The notes: generated from the letters alone by a model not told the origin. Shown: positions 23,469 to 36,377, counted from the stretch's first letter. The stretch is DNA of 64,000 nucleotides from Annona cherimola (GCA_030490835.1 CM059972.1:93667137-93731136); one strand, 5' to 3'. Translations and numbers: made by a program.

Positions 23469-23960
23469 GCGGGGTTAAGTATTTTTCTCTTATTTCTAAA
23501 AATAATTTTTTTAGAACTACTTTTTCCCAAGTAGATACTCCCCAGATAGCGAGTTGAATTGATATGCGGTGTTAAGTATTTTTTTCTATTTTTTAAAAAT
23601 TATTATCTAAAACTATTTTCCCTAAAATCTTATTATCATGTGCATTATCAAACTATATTATACACATCATCATCCATTTACATAGTTGCTAATACCGGGG
23701 CATTACGACGGGTTTAAGTATTTTCCTTCTATTTTTAAAAATAATTTTTTCTAGAATTACTTTTCCCCAAGTAGATACTCGTTGAGTGGCGAATTGAATG
23801 ATACACGAGGTTAAGTATTTTTCTCTTATTTTTTAAAAAATTATTTTCTAAAACTACTTTCCCCAAGTAGGTACTCCCTGGGTGGCGGGTTAAATTGATA
23901 CCTGGGGTTAGGTATTTTCTTCCTATTTTTTAAAAGAAAATTTTTTTAAAATTCAAAAAA
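23469..23960 (+). repeat. About 97-bp tandem repeats in the 5' LTR, second block, with a stray LTR-end fragment
   Basis: Continuation of the repeats at 17877-18214, with units near 23527, 23771 and 23868. One unit is broken at 23624-23706 by an 83-bp copy of the extreme end of the neighbouring solo LTR. It closely matches 23388-23467, apart from a 3-base deletion and a few substitutions, and it too ends gcattac followed by gacggg. Confidence 0.85.
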
Positions 23961-24364
23961 AATTAAAAATCATTTTGTTTTCCCCGAACTCTTGGTGTCC
24001 AAACAGAGCCACAATGCCAATATGTTGTGCTGCCGGAACGGAATCATCAAACCACACCTGCTTTTCATAATTTGAGCAATTAGATTGTGATGGATCTAAA
24101 TAGATCTCATTCTCGCTATAGCAAGAGGTTTTTATAGTGGACCCATTGCTAGCACTTTGCCCTCATATGGGGAATACGTGTGATCCACGGACCCGCTAGG
24201 TGGTAGCTACCTATGGACATGCAAATTCGAAAGAGAGGGAAGATGTTTTGTATTGAGAAGCTATGAAGACTCTCTCCTTCAGCCAGGATTGAGAACTTAT
24301 GGATCCATTATGATCTGTACATGTGTAAATTTTATACAACTCACATTCAGAATCCAAGTTGGTA
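23961..24364. other. 5' LTR segment missing from the 3' LTR, no gene seen
   Basis: In the 3' LTR the sequence jumps from the second tandem unit (about 59930) straight to a position equivalent to about 24695 here. This block therefore either was deleted from the 3' LTR or inserted here. I see no terminal repeats and favour deletion. Short frames are not supported. Confidence 0.5.
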
Positions 24365-24790
24365 ACTTCTACCCATGCCCCTCAAGGGGGCCCAAACTCC
24401 TTCAACAGGCTCACTCGGGCCTAAAAATCTTTTAGCAGGCCTAATTAGGCCCACGATTCCCTAGATAATTCAAACTAAGCCCAACACTTTCAATAAGTCC
24501 AGTTGAGCCCGGAACTTCTCAATAGGCCCAAAACTCCTTACACAGCCCAAAGTGAGCCCGAAAACTTACCAATGAGCCCATTTGAGTAGGCTCAAAACTC
24601 TCCAAACAACCGAGATTGGCCCAAAATTCTCCAATGAGCCTAGCTAGCCCACCTGGACCCAAAACCTTCAAAGCCTTCACAACAGGCTCACTTGAACCAA
24701 AACTCTCCAACATGCCCACTTAGGCTCAAATTTGTTAAGTCAAGCCTAATTAGGTCTAAGCTCTTTTCAACAAGCCTAGTTGGACCCAAA
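24365..24790 (+). repeat. Degenerate minisatellite in the 5' LTR
   Basis: About ten to twelve copies of a 35-45 bp unit around aaactctccaacaggcccacttgggctc, heavily diverged. The 3' LTR keeps only about two copies (59935-60020). Confidence 0.8.
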
Positions 24791-25094
24791 CCTTTTGGTT
24801 GGTCCAAATTGACCTAAATATATTCTCAAAATTTGATTAAACTTAGTTCTTGGTAAAACCACCCAAATTTCAATCCAAAGGCTATATGCAGAACACACTG
24901 GATTACTGTGTAGATCCAGAAACTGAATGTCGGACACGTTGATTTATTAAGCTGAATGCGTGAGACGCCGGTCTACTATGTAACTCCAAAAACTAAGAGC
25001 ACACTTAGTTTACTGTGTTGGGCCGCTAGTGTAGCTAACAGGCCTCTCACTAGTCCTAAACTGAGTTATCGCTGGTTGACAAACTAAGTATAAA

Positions 25095-25330
25095 CTCACA
25101 TTTGAGTCATGACGCGTGGCGTTATGCACTTTCTCCTTTTTTCGAGTCACGACACATGGCGTAGTGTACTCACCCTTTTTAGGTCACGACACGCGGCGAA
25201 GTGATCTATATTTATTTTTATTAGTCATGTCGTGTGGTCGATAAGCAGCCCACTTTAAGTCATGGCACGTGGCGCCATATACTATCTATTTTTGATTCAC
25301 TCTGCGGCGCAAAGTGTACTCATTTATACT
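25095..25330 (+). repeat. About 50-bp repeats (gtcacgacacgtggcg) near the LTR end
   Basis: Five diverged units share a gtca.gacacgtggcg core followed by tagtgtactcac and a T-rich spacer. The same array is in the 3' LTR at about 60330-60550, so it predates insertion. The acgtgg core resembles a G-box, but its U5 position makes a promoter role uncertain. Confidence 0.75.
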
Positions 25331-25959
25331 TGTATTTTTATCATACATGATTATTCGTGCATTTATAAAATCATAGAAAGACCTTTTACGTATTTTATCA
25401 TCATTTCAATGAAATGATCAATATTTTTTGGACTATGGTATTCAGCTCTTTTAATCAAGAATTTTCTCATTAGAGATGTAGAATTAGAGTGTGTAACACA
25501 ATGCAAAATGTTTTTGTGATATATTTTTTGAACTCGGTTAAAGGAATTAAATGCTTTAAATTTTTATTGGGAGAGTAATTGAGAATTTATTTTCTAAAAC
25601 CAACCAACACAAAATGGGATGATTCAAAAATTGAGGCCAAAACAAATGGTAAACCCGATGTGAACACTCTCCCTTCATTCTTAAGAGCTGAAAACCAAAG
25701 TCTTTTATATATGTTTATTTTTATTCGATCTCTTGCTATTGACACGCTTAAATGTTCTTTTACAGATCTCATAGCGCATTCACAGGCGTTCGAATTCTTG
25801 CCTAATGGAAGTTTTGTCGTTGCTGAACCGAAGACATGGATGCGTCTATTTTGCATCATTTCATTCGAGTACCTAAGAAGCCAGAGCATCATGTTTATTG
25901 ACATGTTATTACTCTTCAATGGAAATCGCTCGAAAGAAGGATCAATCTGCACAACTAAA

Positions 25960-26321
25960 AGAGTGTAGTAATGTCCAAGGCCCTCGTGTTGCTGCTAATG
26001 TAATCAATTCCACTGTTATTTCTTAGACTACTATCGCCTGGCCAACACAATCTTCACTTGTGCCAACCCAAACAGACTCATGGCCCAACTCAACCAGCAA
26101 CACAACAACCTACAGGTAGACCCACTTCATGGCCCAACTCCGTAAGAAAGTTTGCAAGTCGATCTGCTGCAACTCGATTAGCAGCAGCTCGTCATCCAAA
26201 GGGTGCCTTGCCAATCACTACTCGCCAAAATGGGAGCAAAGCTGCCCCAAACCTTGCTAAGTGTACCATTACTCGCCAGTTCAGCCAGTCGACTTCAGGA
26301 TTGTCAACCTAGTCCCTTAAC
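25960..26321 (+). pseudogene. Gag-region remnant of the giant element, 5' piece
   Basis: Between the 5' LTR and the next insertion is a decayed leader and gag start, rich in Thr, Gln, Pro and Asn codons (WPTQSSLVPTQT near 26040) and with stops. The reading continues past the inserted element at 40387. No gag domain can be defined. I could not recognise a primer-binding site just after 25644. Confidence 0.45.
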
Positions 26322-27594
26322 TGACGAACTGCGTATATGTCTATTAAAATGCTCATTTTAACGCAAGTATACGTGTCGATCAAGTAATAAAGAGTGAGTA
26401 GAGTATCGTTCCCACGAGGATTGTGTTAAACAGATTTGCACCTTAAATCTCACTTGTCTAAGTGAATTGATAAAGTGAAGGAGAAGTTGTATCAAAGAAC
26501 TGAATTAAACTAAACTATGAAAACAGTAAATGACCAAGGTAGGGTGGATATTACCGAGATTGCGTTGAGATGATTAAAATAGGTGGAAATATGAAGTTAT
26601 TGAATCATAGCTATGTCATTTGGTTCCATTTAAGTTAGTTGTGCAGAGATTGCTAATCTAGGTTCATTCATATTCGTATATGTTTTCCAACACATACAAA
26701 CCTAACCAAGCCTTAGTTATGTGCTATGTTCCCATGCCCACAAGTAAAACAAGGTTGATAACCACATAACCTAATCAAGATTACACAGGGTTAATAGGTA
26801 TATTCCTATCCATATTAACATCCAACACAACAAGAGCTAGAATACCTGTGCCTTATATATAGATCTTATTCAAATCCCACTTTTCCAAGCATAAATATGA
26901 ATATTAGATCAATCCATAAGATCGCAAATCTTGTAAACCATTAAACATAATATATAAGGATAATTTCAAGTAACACAAGTCACAGCACAACTGTATTATT
27001 AATTAAAGCATAAGAAACCAAATATCATAGACTATGAGTTCAAATCCTATATATCTCCCACCATAGGAAGGTTTAGCCCGTTAACAGGACTTCAATTCCC
27101 ATTAAAATCAAGTTACAGTCATCTCTACGAATACAGTGAAAAGGAAAGAGAAAGGAAAGAGAATGAGAATGAGAAGAACTAGATCCCGGAAGTTTCCATC
27201 AACGAGATCGGATCTCCTCTTCAGATTGCGCTGGAAGCACGTCTTTTTCCTTCTCTGTGCGGCTACTATCTAGCCTCTCCGGACTCTCCTCCTACTAGGT
27301 TTCTATTTAAACACAACATCCTGCACAGCAAAACCCGCGCGTACGGATGCGTATTGGCGCTTAGGCGCCAACTCTCTGGAGCTGCGTAACTTAGAAACTC
27401 TCTGGGATGACTCTACATGTTAGTGAAGTAGCGCTTGGGCGCCAATTCTCTGTAAGTTTTGTGACTTGAAAACTTCCCGGAATGCATCTGTATGCTAGTG
27501 AAGTGGCACCTAGGTGCCAACTCACTGGAGGCATTTTGCTGTGTGAGTGCTGGAACTTCTGGCTAGGCATGTAGGGTGGCGCCTGGGCGCTAGC

Positions 27595-30240
27595 TGATAA
27601 GTCTAAAATTTTTCTGGTAATTTCATATTAAATTCACACCGTTAAGTATTAAAACATTAATTAAATGCAGGTTTTAAGCGAAATTTTATGAAAATCATAT
27701 TTTTGGTAGAATCTTTAATTTTAATATAAAACGGGTCATTTTGCAATATTCTTGAAAATATAAAATTATGACTCAATTTTAATGTCGAAATGTGTATTAG
27801 TTTATTAATATAATTTGGGCAAATTTATAAAATTATTTAATTGGAAAAATCATAAATATATAACTATAATTATATTTTAAACAAAGTAAAATATTATATT
27901 TAGATAAAATAAATTAGAAGATTAAACTAAGAAGATACGTGTCATTATTGAAATTATTTACTAAAAAAATTATATTTAAACTCGTATGTTACGCTGCATG
28001 AGTACAGATGGTCGGAGCACCGCCGGAGCACCTGTTATGGTGCTCCATCTTCCCCAAAACGGCAGCTCCATGATTTTCCCCAAATTCGGCAACCGATCAG
28101 CCGAACCCACCAGCACGTCACCAGCGGCAGAAAACGCACGACAACCGCCATCTCTTCGCACCGACCGACGACTGCAAGGTCAGCATCTCCGCCACAACCG
28201 ACGAGCCACGCGTCGTCGATTCCAGCCGTCCGCACAGGCAAGCAGCCCGTCTTCCCCATCCGTTTTCGCCCAACCACAATCACCGGCTTGCTTCAATCTC
28301 TACCGAAAATCGACGACAGCCTGTCACAACCAAACTCACCTCAACAGCCATGAAATTTCTAACGCCCAAAATCCGGCAACCACGATCACAGCAGCTTCTT
28401 TATTTCCGGCCAGCCCCGATCCAAAGCCGGCAACCACCTTCCAGATTTCCATTTTCCAATTTCCAGCACCGTCTTCTCCAAGCTGAAAACCCATTTTTCT
28501 GCCCAGCACCCATCCATGGCCGCTTGCGAGCTCCTCACCCTATCCATCTCCCTACGGCAGCCCCTTTCAAACCCAATTCTCCAAAGCTAAAATCGGCAGC
28601 AAAATAGATGTCTGCCCGCATTGCAGAAATTTCAGCACCGCCATTGCAAAACCAGCAGCCATTTTTATTACGGTCATCTCCCAAGAAGACGGCGATCGCG
28701 GCGAGAGCGGAAGCTGTCCAGACGGCACTCGGCGACGAGCTAAAGCCACCGAATCCATCTTCCACAAATCCGGCGAGCCCCTTTCTCTTCTTTCCTTCTC
28801 CGATTCTTCCGGCAGAGAGTTACAGACTCGTAGCAGCCATTATTCTCGCCGCACAACGAACCACGACAAACCATCCGGATCCCAAATTCCGCCAGCAACC
28901 AATCCCCGATTTTTAACAGCAATTTTTACGGCAAATCAAATCAGCCGAACCACAGGTCAAACCATCTTTCGGCAAATGCAGAAACCGATCAATCACAAAA
29001 AAATCAAAATCCAAAGGGGCAAAATGCCTTAATCTCTAGCAACTGCAGCCGCCGATCAACGCCATGAGTGCTTCGCCCCAAACCCATCTTCTCCGACCAA
29101 GGCAAACCCATCAGTTTGACAGCGTCCAGCTCTTCGAGCCCACCTTCGCCACCTCCTGGCAGTATGAAACTCACCTCCTTAGCCGCAACCACAAAAATCC
29201 TCCATCTCCATTAATTTCCAGCAACCGAATCCACTTGGTCATCCAAGCAGCAAATCGGCAATTTCATTTCCATTTTTACAAGCATTCAGCCCCGTCCACA
29301 AGTCAGCGCTTAAACCCAACTCTTCTCCACCGAAAATAGACAGTAAACTGGCAGTTATTCCATTCGTCACCAATTTGCAGCCAAACATTTTGATTCCATC
29401 AGACAACGCAATTTGTCTAAGCACCTCCTCAGCCATCAATGCGCCGCTCCCAATTTGGATCAGCATCAGCGCTCCTCAAACTACCAGAAGAAAACCACGG
29501 CAGAAGGCAGCTGCAGTTGAAGGCAATGCGAGAATCACACATCAGATTCCAGATTGGAGGGAGGGCCCCTCACGCACTCTATAAAAGGAGGGCCCCTCCA
29601 CTCATCCCAACACAACTCTCTCTCCCATCACTTGAAGTGGGACCCATTGAGGTGGGACCCTTGCCAAGTGGGAAAAATTTAAGAGCTTGTATTGCTCATC
29701 AAAAAAGAGTGGTTTTCAAGCAAGAATTAGGGTAAGTAAATTTCTGTTAATTATAGTTTTTCTTTAATGCTTTGTAGTTGTTAATTTTAGATTTGTAATA
29801 TTTAGCATAGATTTATCGCTTTATGCATTGTAATTCTTAGATTACATTTAATGCAATTTTCATTCCTGCTTTCGTAGATTAATTTCTGTAGTCTTTTAAT
29901 TACTGTCCTAGTTTAGATTTAGTTATTTGCAATTTCTTCTTTCCTTTCTCTGTCTCTTTCTCTCTCTTATTTATATGCTTTCTCTCTCTTCTTTCTTCTC
30001 TCTCTAATTTCTTCTCCTTTCTCCCTAATTTCTTTCTTTTTCTTCTCTGCACCCTCTTTCACTTTTCTCTTTTATTTTTGCTTAAAATAATTCAAAATAT
30101 ATAGCCTCTCTGTGGATTCGACCCGACTCACCGTTATTCTACACTATCACTCGTATAATGGTAGCTTTAATGTGTTTCGGTTAATTTAAATTAAACTGGT
30201 GATCACAGTGCTCTTAACGACAAGCACTTGGTACGCATCG
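27595..30240 (+). repeat. Athila 5' LTR
   Basis: It starts TGATAAGTC. The outer 380 bp is extremely AT-rich, then composition changes abruptly near 27978 to a GC-rich block lasting to about 29640. The TATA box is ctctataaaagg at 29577-29588. A pyrimidine-rich tract (29935-30070) precedes the end. The last base is G where the 3' LTR has A, so the usual CA terminus is lost in this copy. Confidence 0.95.
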
Positions 30241-30246
30241 AGTTTT

Positions 30247-30264
30247 TGGCGCCGTTGCCGGGGA
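30247..30264 (+). promoter_or_regulatory. Primer-binding site complementary to tRNA-Asp
   Basis: TGGCGCCGTTGCCGGGGA, starting six bases after the 5' LTR, is the complement of the 3' end of plant tRNA-Asp(GUC). It primes minus-strand DNA synthesis. This site is characteristic of Athila/Tat Gypsy elements. Confidence 0.95.
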
Positions 30265-30863
30265 GGCATGATATTTTGAATTATTCTCCTTAAATCTTCT
30301 TAAATCTCATCTGGTGTTGCTTTATTTCATGTTACCTGTTATGCTTCCTTTTAAATTTCTTATCTGCTTTCTTTATGCTACTAACTACTAATTGCGTCTA
30401 ATTAAGATACATGGGTGTGATTGACTAACTTGCATCATTTAAAAAAATTCTAAAAACTCGCATCATCTAAAAGCTTTAACGTTTGCATTTCCCTTCTTTA
30501 ACCCCCATGTCTACACCTTTTCATATTTATTCTCATTTCTGATCTTGAACCCCTTTTCTACACCGTTTACATTTTACTTTTTGCATGTTTAATTTCTGTC
30601 ATTAACTTGCATTATATCTAACTAGCTAACCCGCTAACTTGCATTTTATATTTGGTTGCGCATTTACACATTTATTCTGAAAAAAAAAAAATTCATATCT
30701 CATATTTATTATTGTTATTACTTTTCTTCTTGATGCTTGTATATTTTATTCTCTCGTTCAGTTCATAGTTATATATTTTTGAGCTGGCCTTACCTTTTTA
30801 TGTCCATTTAGCAGCTTATCATAGCACGCTAATTAATTAAAAAAAAAATTCCTCTAATGATAT
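30265..30863 (+). other. Athila untranslated leader
   Basis: About 600 bp of T-rich DNA between the primer-binding site and gag-pol, with no open frame. It contains several similar words (aacttgcat, ctaactagctaac) and presumably holds the RNA packaging signal, which I cannot locate. Confidence 0.7.
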
Positions 30864-33800
30864 ATGCATGGTAGGAAATCTTTAAATCTTGATTTGATAG
30901 AACCAAACCTTGAAATTGAAAGATTCCTACATCAATTAAGAAAATCACAAAAATATATAATGGATCAAAATCAAATATTAGAAATTAATAATCCTGAACC
31001 CAATCCTCCTAAACAAATGAAAGAATATTTCATTCCAACCAATTATAATCCCTCTTCTTGCATTCAACTACCTCAAACGCAAGCTAATCAATATGAAATC
31101 AAACCAGGAACTATCCAAATGCTTCCATCTTTTTATGGAAATACTAATGAAGATCCTTATAGGCATTTGGATGAATTTTTAGAAATTTGCTCCACAGTAA
31201 AAATACAAGGTTTTTCTGACGATGCTCTCAAATTAAGGCTTTTTCCATTTTCCCTCAAAGATAAGGCTAAATATTGGTTAGGAACGCTAAGTAGACCTAT
31301 TACTACTTGGAATATGATGCAACAAGAGTTTCTAAAAAAATTCTATCCTATAGGCCGAACCAATACCATGAGAAGAGAAATTACCCAATTTTCCCAAACA
31401 CCTGGGGAGCAAATCCACGAATCCTGGAAAAGATTAAAAGAATTATTAAGAAAATGTCCGCATCACGGATTATCTAAATGGCAAATTGTCCAAGCATTTT
31501 ATGAAGGATTAGCCGAGCATTATAAACAAATGGTAGACGCATCATGTGGAGGAGCATTTATGAGTAAAAGTGAAGATGAAGCATATGATTTATTTGAAAT
31601 GCTTAGTGAAAATTCCATAAATCATGCTTCATTATCATCATATGAAAGAAATATGGGCTCATCTAAAAAGGCAGGATTATATGAAGTTAAAAATTACATG
31701 GAACCTAATTCAAGAATAGATATAAATTTTATTGCACAAAAATTAGAAAAATTAAAAAAAATGTGGAATAATCAACCTCCACCTTGTCCATATCCTAATT
31801 TTCAATCACCTCAAGAAATTTGTGCTTTGTGTTCAAGCCCAACGCATGCTATAAGTGAATGCCCTACTGCAGCTCAACTCCCACCTTTCATCCAAGAGCA
31901 AGTGCAGGCAGCTCAAGGATTTTCCAAACCAAACAATGATCCATACTCAAATACCTATAATCCAGGTTGGAGAAATCATCCTAATTTTTCTTGGAAAAAT
32001 CAAACTCAATACCAAGTTGCAAATCCTTCTACTTCACATTTTTCCAAACCTTCAACACAAAATTATTACCAAAATCAACAACCGCAATATAATTTTCAAA
32101 CCAATGCGTACTCAAAAGGACCGCAAATTGAGTCGCCAGCCAATTATTCATCAAGCTACCAACCCCCTTCGCCATCTAATGATGTTAATGAAAGAGTTGC
32201 AAAATTAGAACAACTTCTCCAACAATCTATATCTAAGTTGGAAAGTCAAATGGGTCAATCGATATCGAACTTAGCAAACCAGATAGGTCAGGTGGCTGAA
32301 GAAAACAGAAAAAGAGAGGTAGGACATCTACCCAGTCAACCAATACCCAATCCAAGAAATTACCCTCCAGGTTTTCAAAATAAACCAGGTATAATAAAAA
32401 ACCCACAATTTGAAAATGCAAGAGCGATTTCTACGCTAAGAAGTGGTAAAATTTTAGAAGACCCGTATAAATCTAAAGTTATTAATGAAAATTCTAGTCA
32501 AACAGAACAAAAAGAAATTTTAGAAGATGACGAAGAATTGGTAGAAACCGAGTTGGGGGGAGAAGATAAAGGAAAAGAAACAATAGATGAAGACCCCAAT
32601 CAATACCAACCTGTAGCCCCCTTCCCGAGTGCCTTAAAAGCCAAATCTGCTAACAAACGAAAGATTGCACAAAATGAGGAAATGATGGAATTATTCAAAC
32701 AAGTTAATATTAACATTCCTCTTATTGACGCTATCAAACATGTTCCAGCCTATGCGAAGTTCTTAAAAGACCTTTGCACTCAAAAGAGAGAACCTCGTTC
32801 CACCCTGCAAAAGATCATGCTCCCAGCAGAGGCGAGTGCAGCAATTTTAGATAAACTTCCACAAAAATTACAAGATCCTGGTACTCCACTTATTTCTTGT
32901 GATATAGGCGGAATAACATTTGATAAAGCACTTTTAGACCTTGGGGCTAGTGTTAATCTCTTACCCATTTCCGTTTATGAAAAATTTAATATGGGAGAAT
33001 TAAAACCTACTTCAGTCATTTTACAACTTGCAGACAGATCAGTAAAAACCCCACGAGGACTTATTGAAGATGTTATAATAAAAATTAATGATTGTTATTT
33101 TCCAGTGGATTTTCTTATTCTTGACATGACCTCAAATTCAGAGGTAAACAATGCACCCATCATTTTAGGGCGCCCATTCTTAGCCACAGCAAAAGCTAAT
33201 ATTAATTGTGAAACTGGTATAATGGACATCTCATTTGGGGGTGAAAAATTCAAAATTGATATTTTTAAAGCTTCTAAGTACCCAAACGGTGATGAAGGGT
33301 GTCTTACGATTGACATTATCAATGATTTGTCAAGCTTCACGCTCGATTTTGAACATGATTCAATAAACGAGATAAATGCTTTAAATGATTGCCCTCAGTC
33401 CTTTAACAATTGGAATACTGTCAAACCCTTACCAATCTTGCAATCTCAGCCCTCACCTCCATCTATTGAGTTACCACCACAACTTGAGCTTAAATCTCTA
33501 CCTACCTCTCTTAAATATGCATTTCTGGGTCCTAATCAAACACTACCAGTAGTGATAGCCTCAAATCTAACTACAACTCAAGAAAAACAACTTGTTAATA
33601 TTCTTAGAATGCATAAAAGCGCTATAGGTTGGTCAATGTCTGATTTAAAAGGAATAAGCCCATCTATTTGCATGCATCACATATACTTAGAGGAAAATGC
33701 TAAACCAAGTAGAGAAATGCAAAGAAGACTAAACCCTATTATGAAAGAGGTAGTGAAAAAGGAAGTTGTCAAATGGCTTGATGCAGGAATCATTTATCCA

Positions 33801-36377
33801 ATCTCTGATAGTAAATGGGTAAGCCCCAACCAAGTCGTACCAAAGAAATCTGGACTCACCGTAGTAACCAATGAAAAAGGTGAAACAGTACCTACTAGAT
33901 TGACCACAGGATGGAGAGTTTGCATTGATTATAGAAAATTAAATGCTATGACTAAGAAAGATCATTTTCCACTCCCATTCATTGATCAAATCCTAGAAAA
34001 ATTAGCAGGTCAAAAATATTTTTGCTTCCTAGATGGATATTCGGGATACAATCAGGTTGCTATTTACCCAGAAGATCAAGAAAAGACCACCTTTACTTGC
34101 CCATACGGCACATTTGCATTTAGGAGAATGCCTTTCGGGCTATGTAACGCACCGGCAACCTTTCAAAGGTGTATGATGACAATCTTTTCTGATATGGTAG
34201 GAGAATTTCTTGAAATTTTTATGGATGATTTTTCACTTTTTGGGGAGTCATTTGACACTTGTTTGGAAAATTTAGAAAAAGTGTTAAAAAGATGTATAGA
34301 AAAGAATCTAGTATTGAGTTGGGAAAAGAGTCATTTTATGGTCAATGAAGGAATAGTTCTTGGCCATATAGTCTCAGAACGAGGGATAGAAGTAGATAAA
34401 GCTAAAATCAATTTAATTACTAATCTACCTCCTCCAACTTCAGTGAGACAAATTAGGTCATTCCTTGGTCATGCTGGTTTCTATCGTCGGTTTATTCAAG
34501 ACTTTTCTAAAATCTCTAGACCATTAACAAGTTTACTATGTAAAGATTCCCCATTCAACTTAGATGAATCGTGCCTAAAAGCATTTGAGCTACTAAAAGA
34601 AGCATTAACTAAAGCTCCAATTCTTCAATCCCCTGATTGGTCCCTCCCATTTGAAATCATGTGTGATGCCTCTGATTTTGCTGTTGGGGCTATTTTAGGG
34701 CAAAGGGTAAATAAGAAGCCTGTTGTAATTTACTATGCAAGTCATACACTTACTGATGCCCAAATCAATTATACCACCACTGAAAAAGAACTACTTGCAG
34801 TAGTGTTTGCCCTTGAAAAATTTCGTTCTTATTTACTAGGAGCCAAAGTTATCATCTACTCAGATCATTCAGCTTTGAAATATCTACTGTCTAAAAAAGA
34901 GGCAAAACCAAGACTTATTAGATGGATTCTCTTATTACAAGAATTTGATCTTGAAATACGAGATAAAAAAGGTTCTGAAAATGTAGTTGCCGATCATCTT
35001 TCTCGAATTATTACACCAAAGAGTACATCTATAAATGATTCTTTTCCAGATGAGTATCTTTTAGCCATTACTCAAATAGCACCCCCATGGTTTGCACACA
35101 TTGTCAATTATAAAGCAGTAGGACAGATTCCAAAAGATTGGACAAAACAAGAAAGAGATAGATTCTTTGCTCAAGATAAATATTATATTTGGGAAGATCC
35201 AGAACTTTTTAAAATTTGTTCTGATAATATTATTCGTAGATGTGTTCCAGAAACTGAACAACAAAATATTTTGAATTTTTTCCACAATCTCGAATGTGGA
35301 GGACACTTTTCAGGAAAGAAAACGGCAGCTAAGGTATTGCAATGCGGTTTTTATTGGCCGACTCTTTTCAAAGATGCCTACAATTTTACTCAATCTTGCA
35401 TTAAATGTCAAGCAATAGGAAATATTACAAAAAGAAATATGATGCCTTTAAACCCTATTCTTGTCGTTGAAATATTTGATGTATGGGGAATAGATTTTAT
35501 GGGGCCATTTCCACCATCTTATGGATATGAATACATCTTAGTGGCAGTAGACTATGTATCTAAATGGATTGAGGCTGCCGCAACTAGAACTAATGATCAC
35601 AAGGTAGTTTTAAAATTCATTCAGAAAAATATTTTTTCTCGATTTGGTTTTCCTAGAGCTATCATTAGCGACGGAGGAACACATTTTACCAACTACCAGT
35701 TTAGAACCTTGCTAAAGAAATATGGAATCACCCATAAAATTGTCACAGCTTACCATCCTCAAACCAGTGGTCAAGTAGAGGTTTCTAATAGAGAAATTAA
35801 GAATATATTGCAAAAGACTGTTAGGCCCAATCGTAAAGATTGGTCAGATAAATTAGATGATGCACTATGGGCTTATAGAACAGCATTTAAAACTCCTATT
35901 GGAATGTCTCCTTTCAGGTTAGTATATGGAAAAGCTTGTCATCTCCCAGTGGAATTAGAACATAAAGCCTATTGGGCTATCAAGCAATACAATTTGGATT
36001 TAAATACTGCAGGATCACATCGAAAGCTGCAATTAAATGAGTTGGAAGAATTACGCAAAGAAGCGTATGAAAATTCTCAAATTTATAAAAACAGAATGAA
36101 AACATTTCATGACAAACATATATCTAGAAAAACTTTTGAACCCAATCAAAAAGTATGGTTATTTAATTCAAAGTTACGCTTATTTCCTGGAAAATTAAGA
36201 TCTCGTTGGGATGGACCTTTCATTATAGATAAAGTATTTCCTTATGGTGCTGTAAAAATTCATGATCCAAAGAGTGGAAATACTTTTACAGTAAATGGTC
36301 AACGACTTAAGCCATATATTGAGGACATTTCTAATGATAAGATTATTGAAAAGGTTGGACTAATTGACCCATATTGA
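30864..36377 (+). CDS. Athila Gag-Pol polyprotein, 1,837 codons, uninterrupted
   Basis: Single frame. Gag domain at about residues 95-215 ([11 protein letters not shown], then a conserved [15 protein letters not shown]). A zinc knuckle [14 protein letters not shown] (CX2CX4HX4C) lies at about 320-333, followed by a Gln/Asn/Pro-rich linker. Aspartic protease with DLGAS near 692 and ILGRPFL near 766. Reverse transcriptase about 1015-1200, with [34 protein letters not shown] and catalytic FMDD near 1119. RNase H about 1260-1390, starting at MCDASDF. Integrase has an H-H-C-C zinc finger (from about 1472) and the D, D-35-E triad in GIDFMGP, SDGGTHF and GQVEV (about 1545-1640). The in-frame ATG near 30960 is an alternative start. 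With no stop or frameshift it could still be functional. Confidence 0.97.
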   Translation: MHGRKSLNLDLIEPNLEIERFLHQLRKSQKYIMDQNQILEINNPEPNPPKQMKEYFIPTNYNPSSCIQLPQTQANQYEIKPGTIQMLPSFYGNTNEDPYRHLDEFLEICSTVKIQGFSDDALKLRLFPFSLKDKAKYWLGTLSRPITTWNMMQQEFLKKFYPIGRTNTMRREITQFSQTPGEQIHESWKRLKELLRKCPHHGLSKWQIVQAFYEGLAEHYKQMVDASCGGAFMSKSEDEAYDLFEMLSENSINHASLSSYERNMGSSKKAGLYEVKNYMEPNSRIDINFIAQKLEKLKKMWNNQPPPCPYPNFQSPQEICALCSSPTHAISECPTAAQLPPFIQEQVQAAQGFSKPNNDPYSNTYNPGWRNHPNFSWKNQTQYQVANPSTSHFSKPSTQNYYQNQQPQYNFQTNAYSKGPQIESPANYSSSYQPPSPSNDVNERVAKLEQLLQQSISKLESQMGQSISNLANQIGQVAEENRKREVGHLPSQPIPNPRNYPPGFQNKPGIIKNPQFENARAISTLRSGKILEDPYKSKVINENSSQTEQKEILEDDEELVETELGGEDKGKETIDEDPNQYQPVAPFPSALKAKSANKRKIAQNEEMMELFKQVNINIPLIDAIKHVPAYAKFLKDLCTQKREPRSTLQKIMLPAEASAAILDKLPQKLQDPGTPLISCDIGGITFDKALLDLGASVNLLPISVYEKFNMGELKPTSVILQLADRSVKTPRGLIEDVIIKINDCYFPVDFLILDMTSNSEVNNAPIILGRPFLATAKANINCETGIMDISFGGEKFKIDIFKASKYPNGDEGCLTIDIINDLSSFTLDFEHDSINEINALNDCPQSFNNWNTVKPLPILQSQPSPPSIELPPQLELKSLPTSLKYAFLGPNQTLPVVIASNLTTTQEKQLVNILRMHKSAIGWSMSDLKGISPSICMHHIYLEENAKPSREMQRRLNPIMKEVVKKEVVKWLDAGIIYPISDSKWVSPNQVVPKKSGLTVVTNEKGETVPTRLTTGWRVCIDYRKLNAMTKKDHFPLPFIDQILEKLAGQKYFCFLDGYSGYNQVAIYPEDQEKTTFTCPYGTFAFRRMPFGLCNAPATFQRCMMTIFSDMVGEFLEIFMDDFSLFGESFDTCLENLEKVLKRCIEKNLVLSWEKSHFMVNEGIVLGHIVSERGIEVDKAKINLITNLPPPTSVRQIRSFLGHAGFYRRFIQDFSKISRPLTSLLCKDSPFNLDESCLKAFELLKEALTKAPILQSPDWSLPFEIMCDASDFAVGAILGQRVNKKPVVIYYASHTLTDAQINYTTTEKELLAVVFALEKFRSYLLGAKVIIYSDHSALKYLLSKKEAKPRLIRWILLLQEFDLEIRDKKGSENVVADHLSRIITPKSTSINDSFPDEYLLAITQIAPPWFAHIVNYKAVGQIPKDWTKQERDRFFAQDKYYIWEDPELFKICSDNIIRRCVPETEQQNILNFFHNLECGGHFSGKKTAAKVLQCGFYWPTLFKDAYNFTQSCIKCQAIGNITKRNMMPLNPILVVEIFDVWGIDFMGPFPPSYGYEYILVAVDYVSKWIEAAATRTNDHKVVLKFIQKNIFSRFGFPRAIISDGGTHFTNYQFRTLLKKYGITHKIVTAYHPQTSGQVEVSNREIKNILQKTVRPNRKDWSDKLDDALWAYRTAFKTPIGMSPFRLVYGKACHLPVELEHKAYWAIKQYNLDLNTAGSHRKLQLNELEELRKEAYENSQIYKNRMKTFHDKHISRKTFEPNQKVWLFNSKLRLFPGKLRSRWDGPFIIDKVFPYGAVKIHDPKSGNTFTVNGQRLKPYIEDISNDKIIEKVGLIDPY

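Larger units (their letters stand above)
15045..25644 (+). repeat. 5' LTR of the giant Tat-like element (about 5.3 kb without insertions)
   Basis: It begins TGATGAGTTACAAG and ends GGCCAAAACA, matching the 3' LTR over its length. The U3 part (15045 to about 17630) includes coding-like sequence and a captured gene fragment. A TATA box lies at 17627-17636. Downstream come three sets of tandem repeats: about 97-bp units (17877-18214 and 23469-23960), a 35-40 bp minisatellite (24365-24790) and about 50-bp units (25095-25330). It is interrupted by a MITE (16858-17136) and by a nested pair of solo LTRs (18215-23468). Confidence 0.85.

Noticed and set aside
25645..25665. Primer-binding site of the giant element (tggtaaacccgatg)
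   Set aside because: It begins TGG, but I could not match it to any tRNA 3' end that I know with confidence.
25579..25968. A 129-codon gene at the 5' LTR/internal junction
   Set aside because: The frame starts inside the LTR, an equally long frame lies on the opposite strand, and no motif is visible.
27986..29735. Open frames of 60-166 codons in the Athila LTRs as genes
   Set aside because: They are present identically in both LTRs, overlap on both strands and show no domain; GC-rich composition explains the absence of stops.
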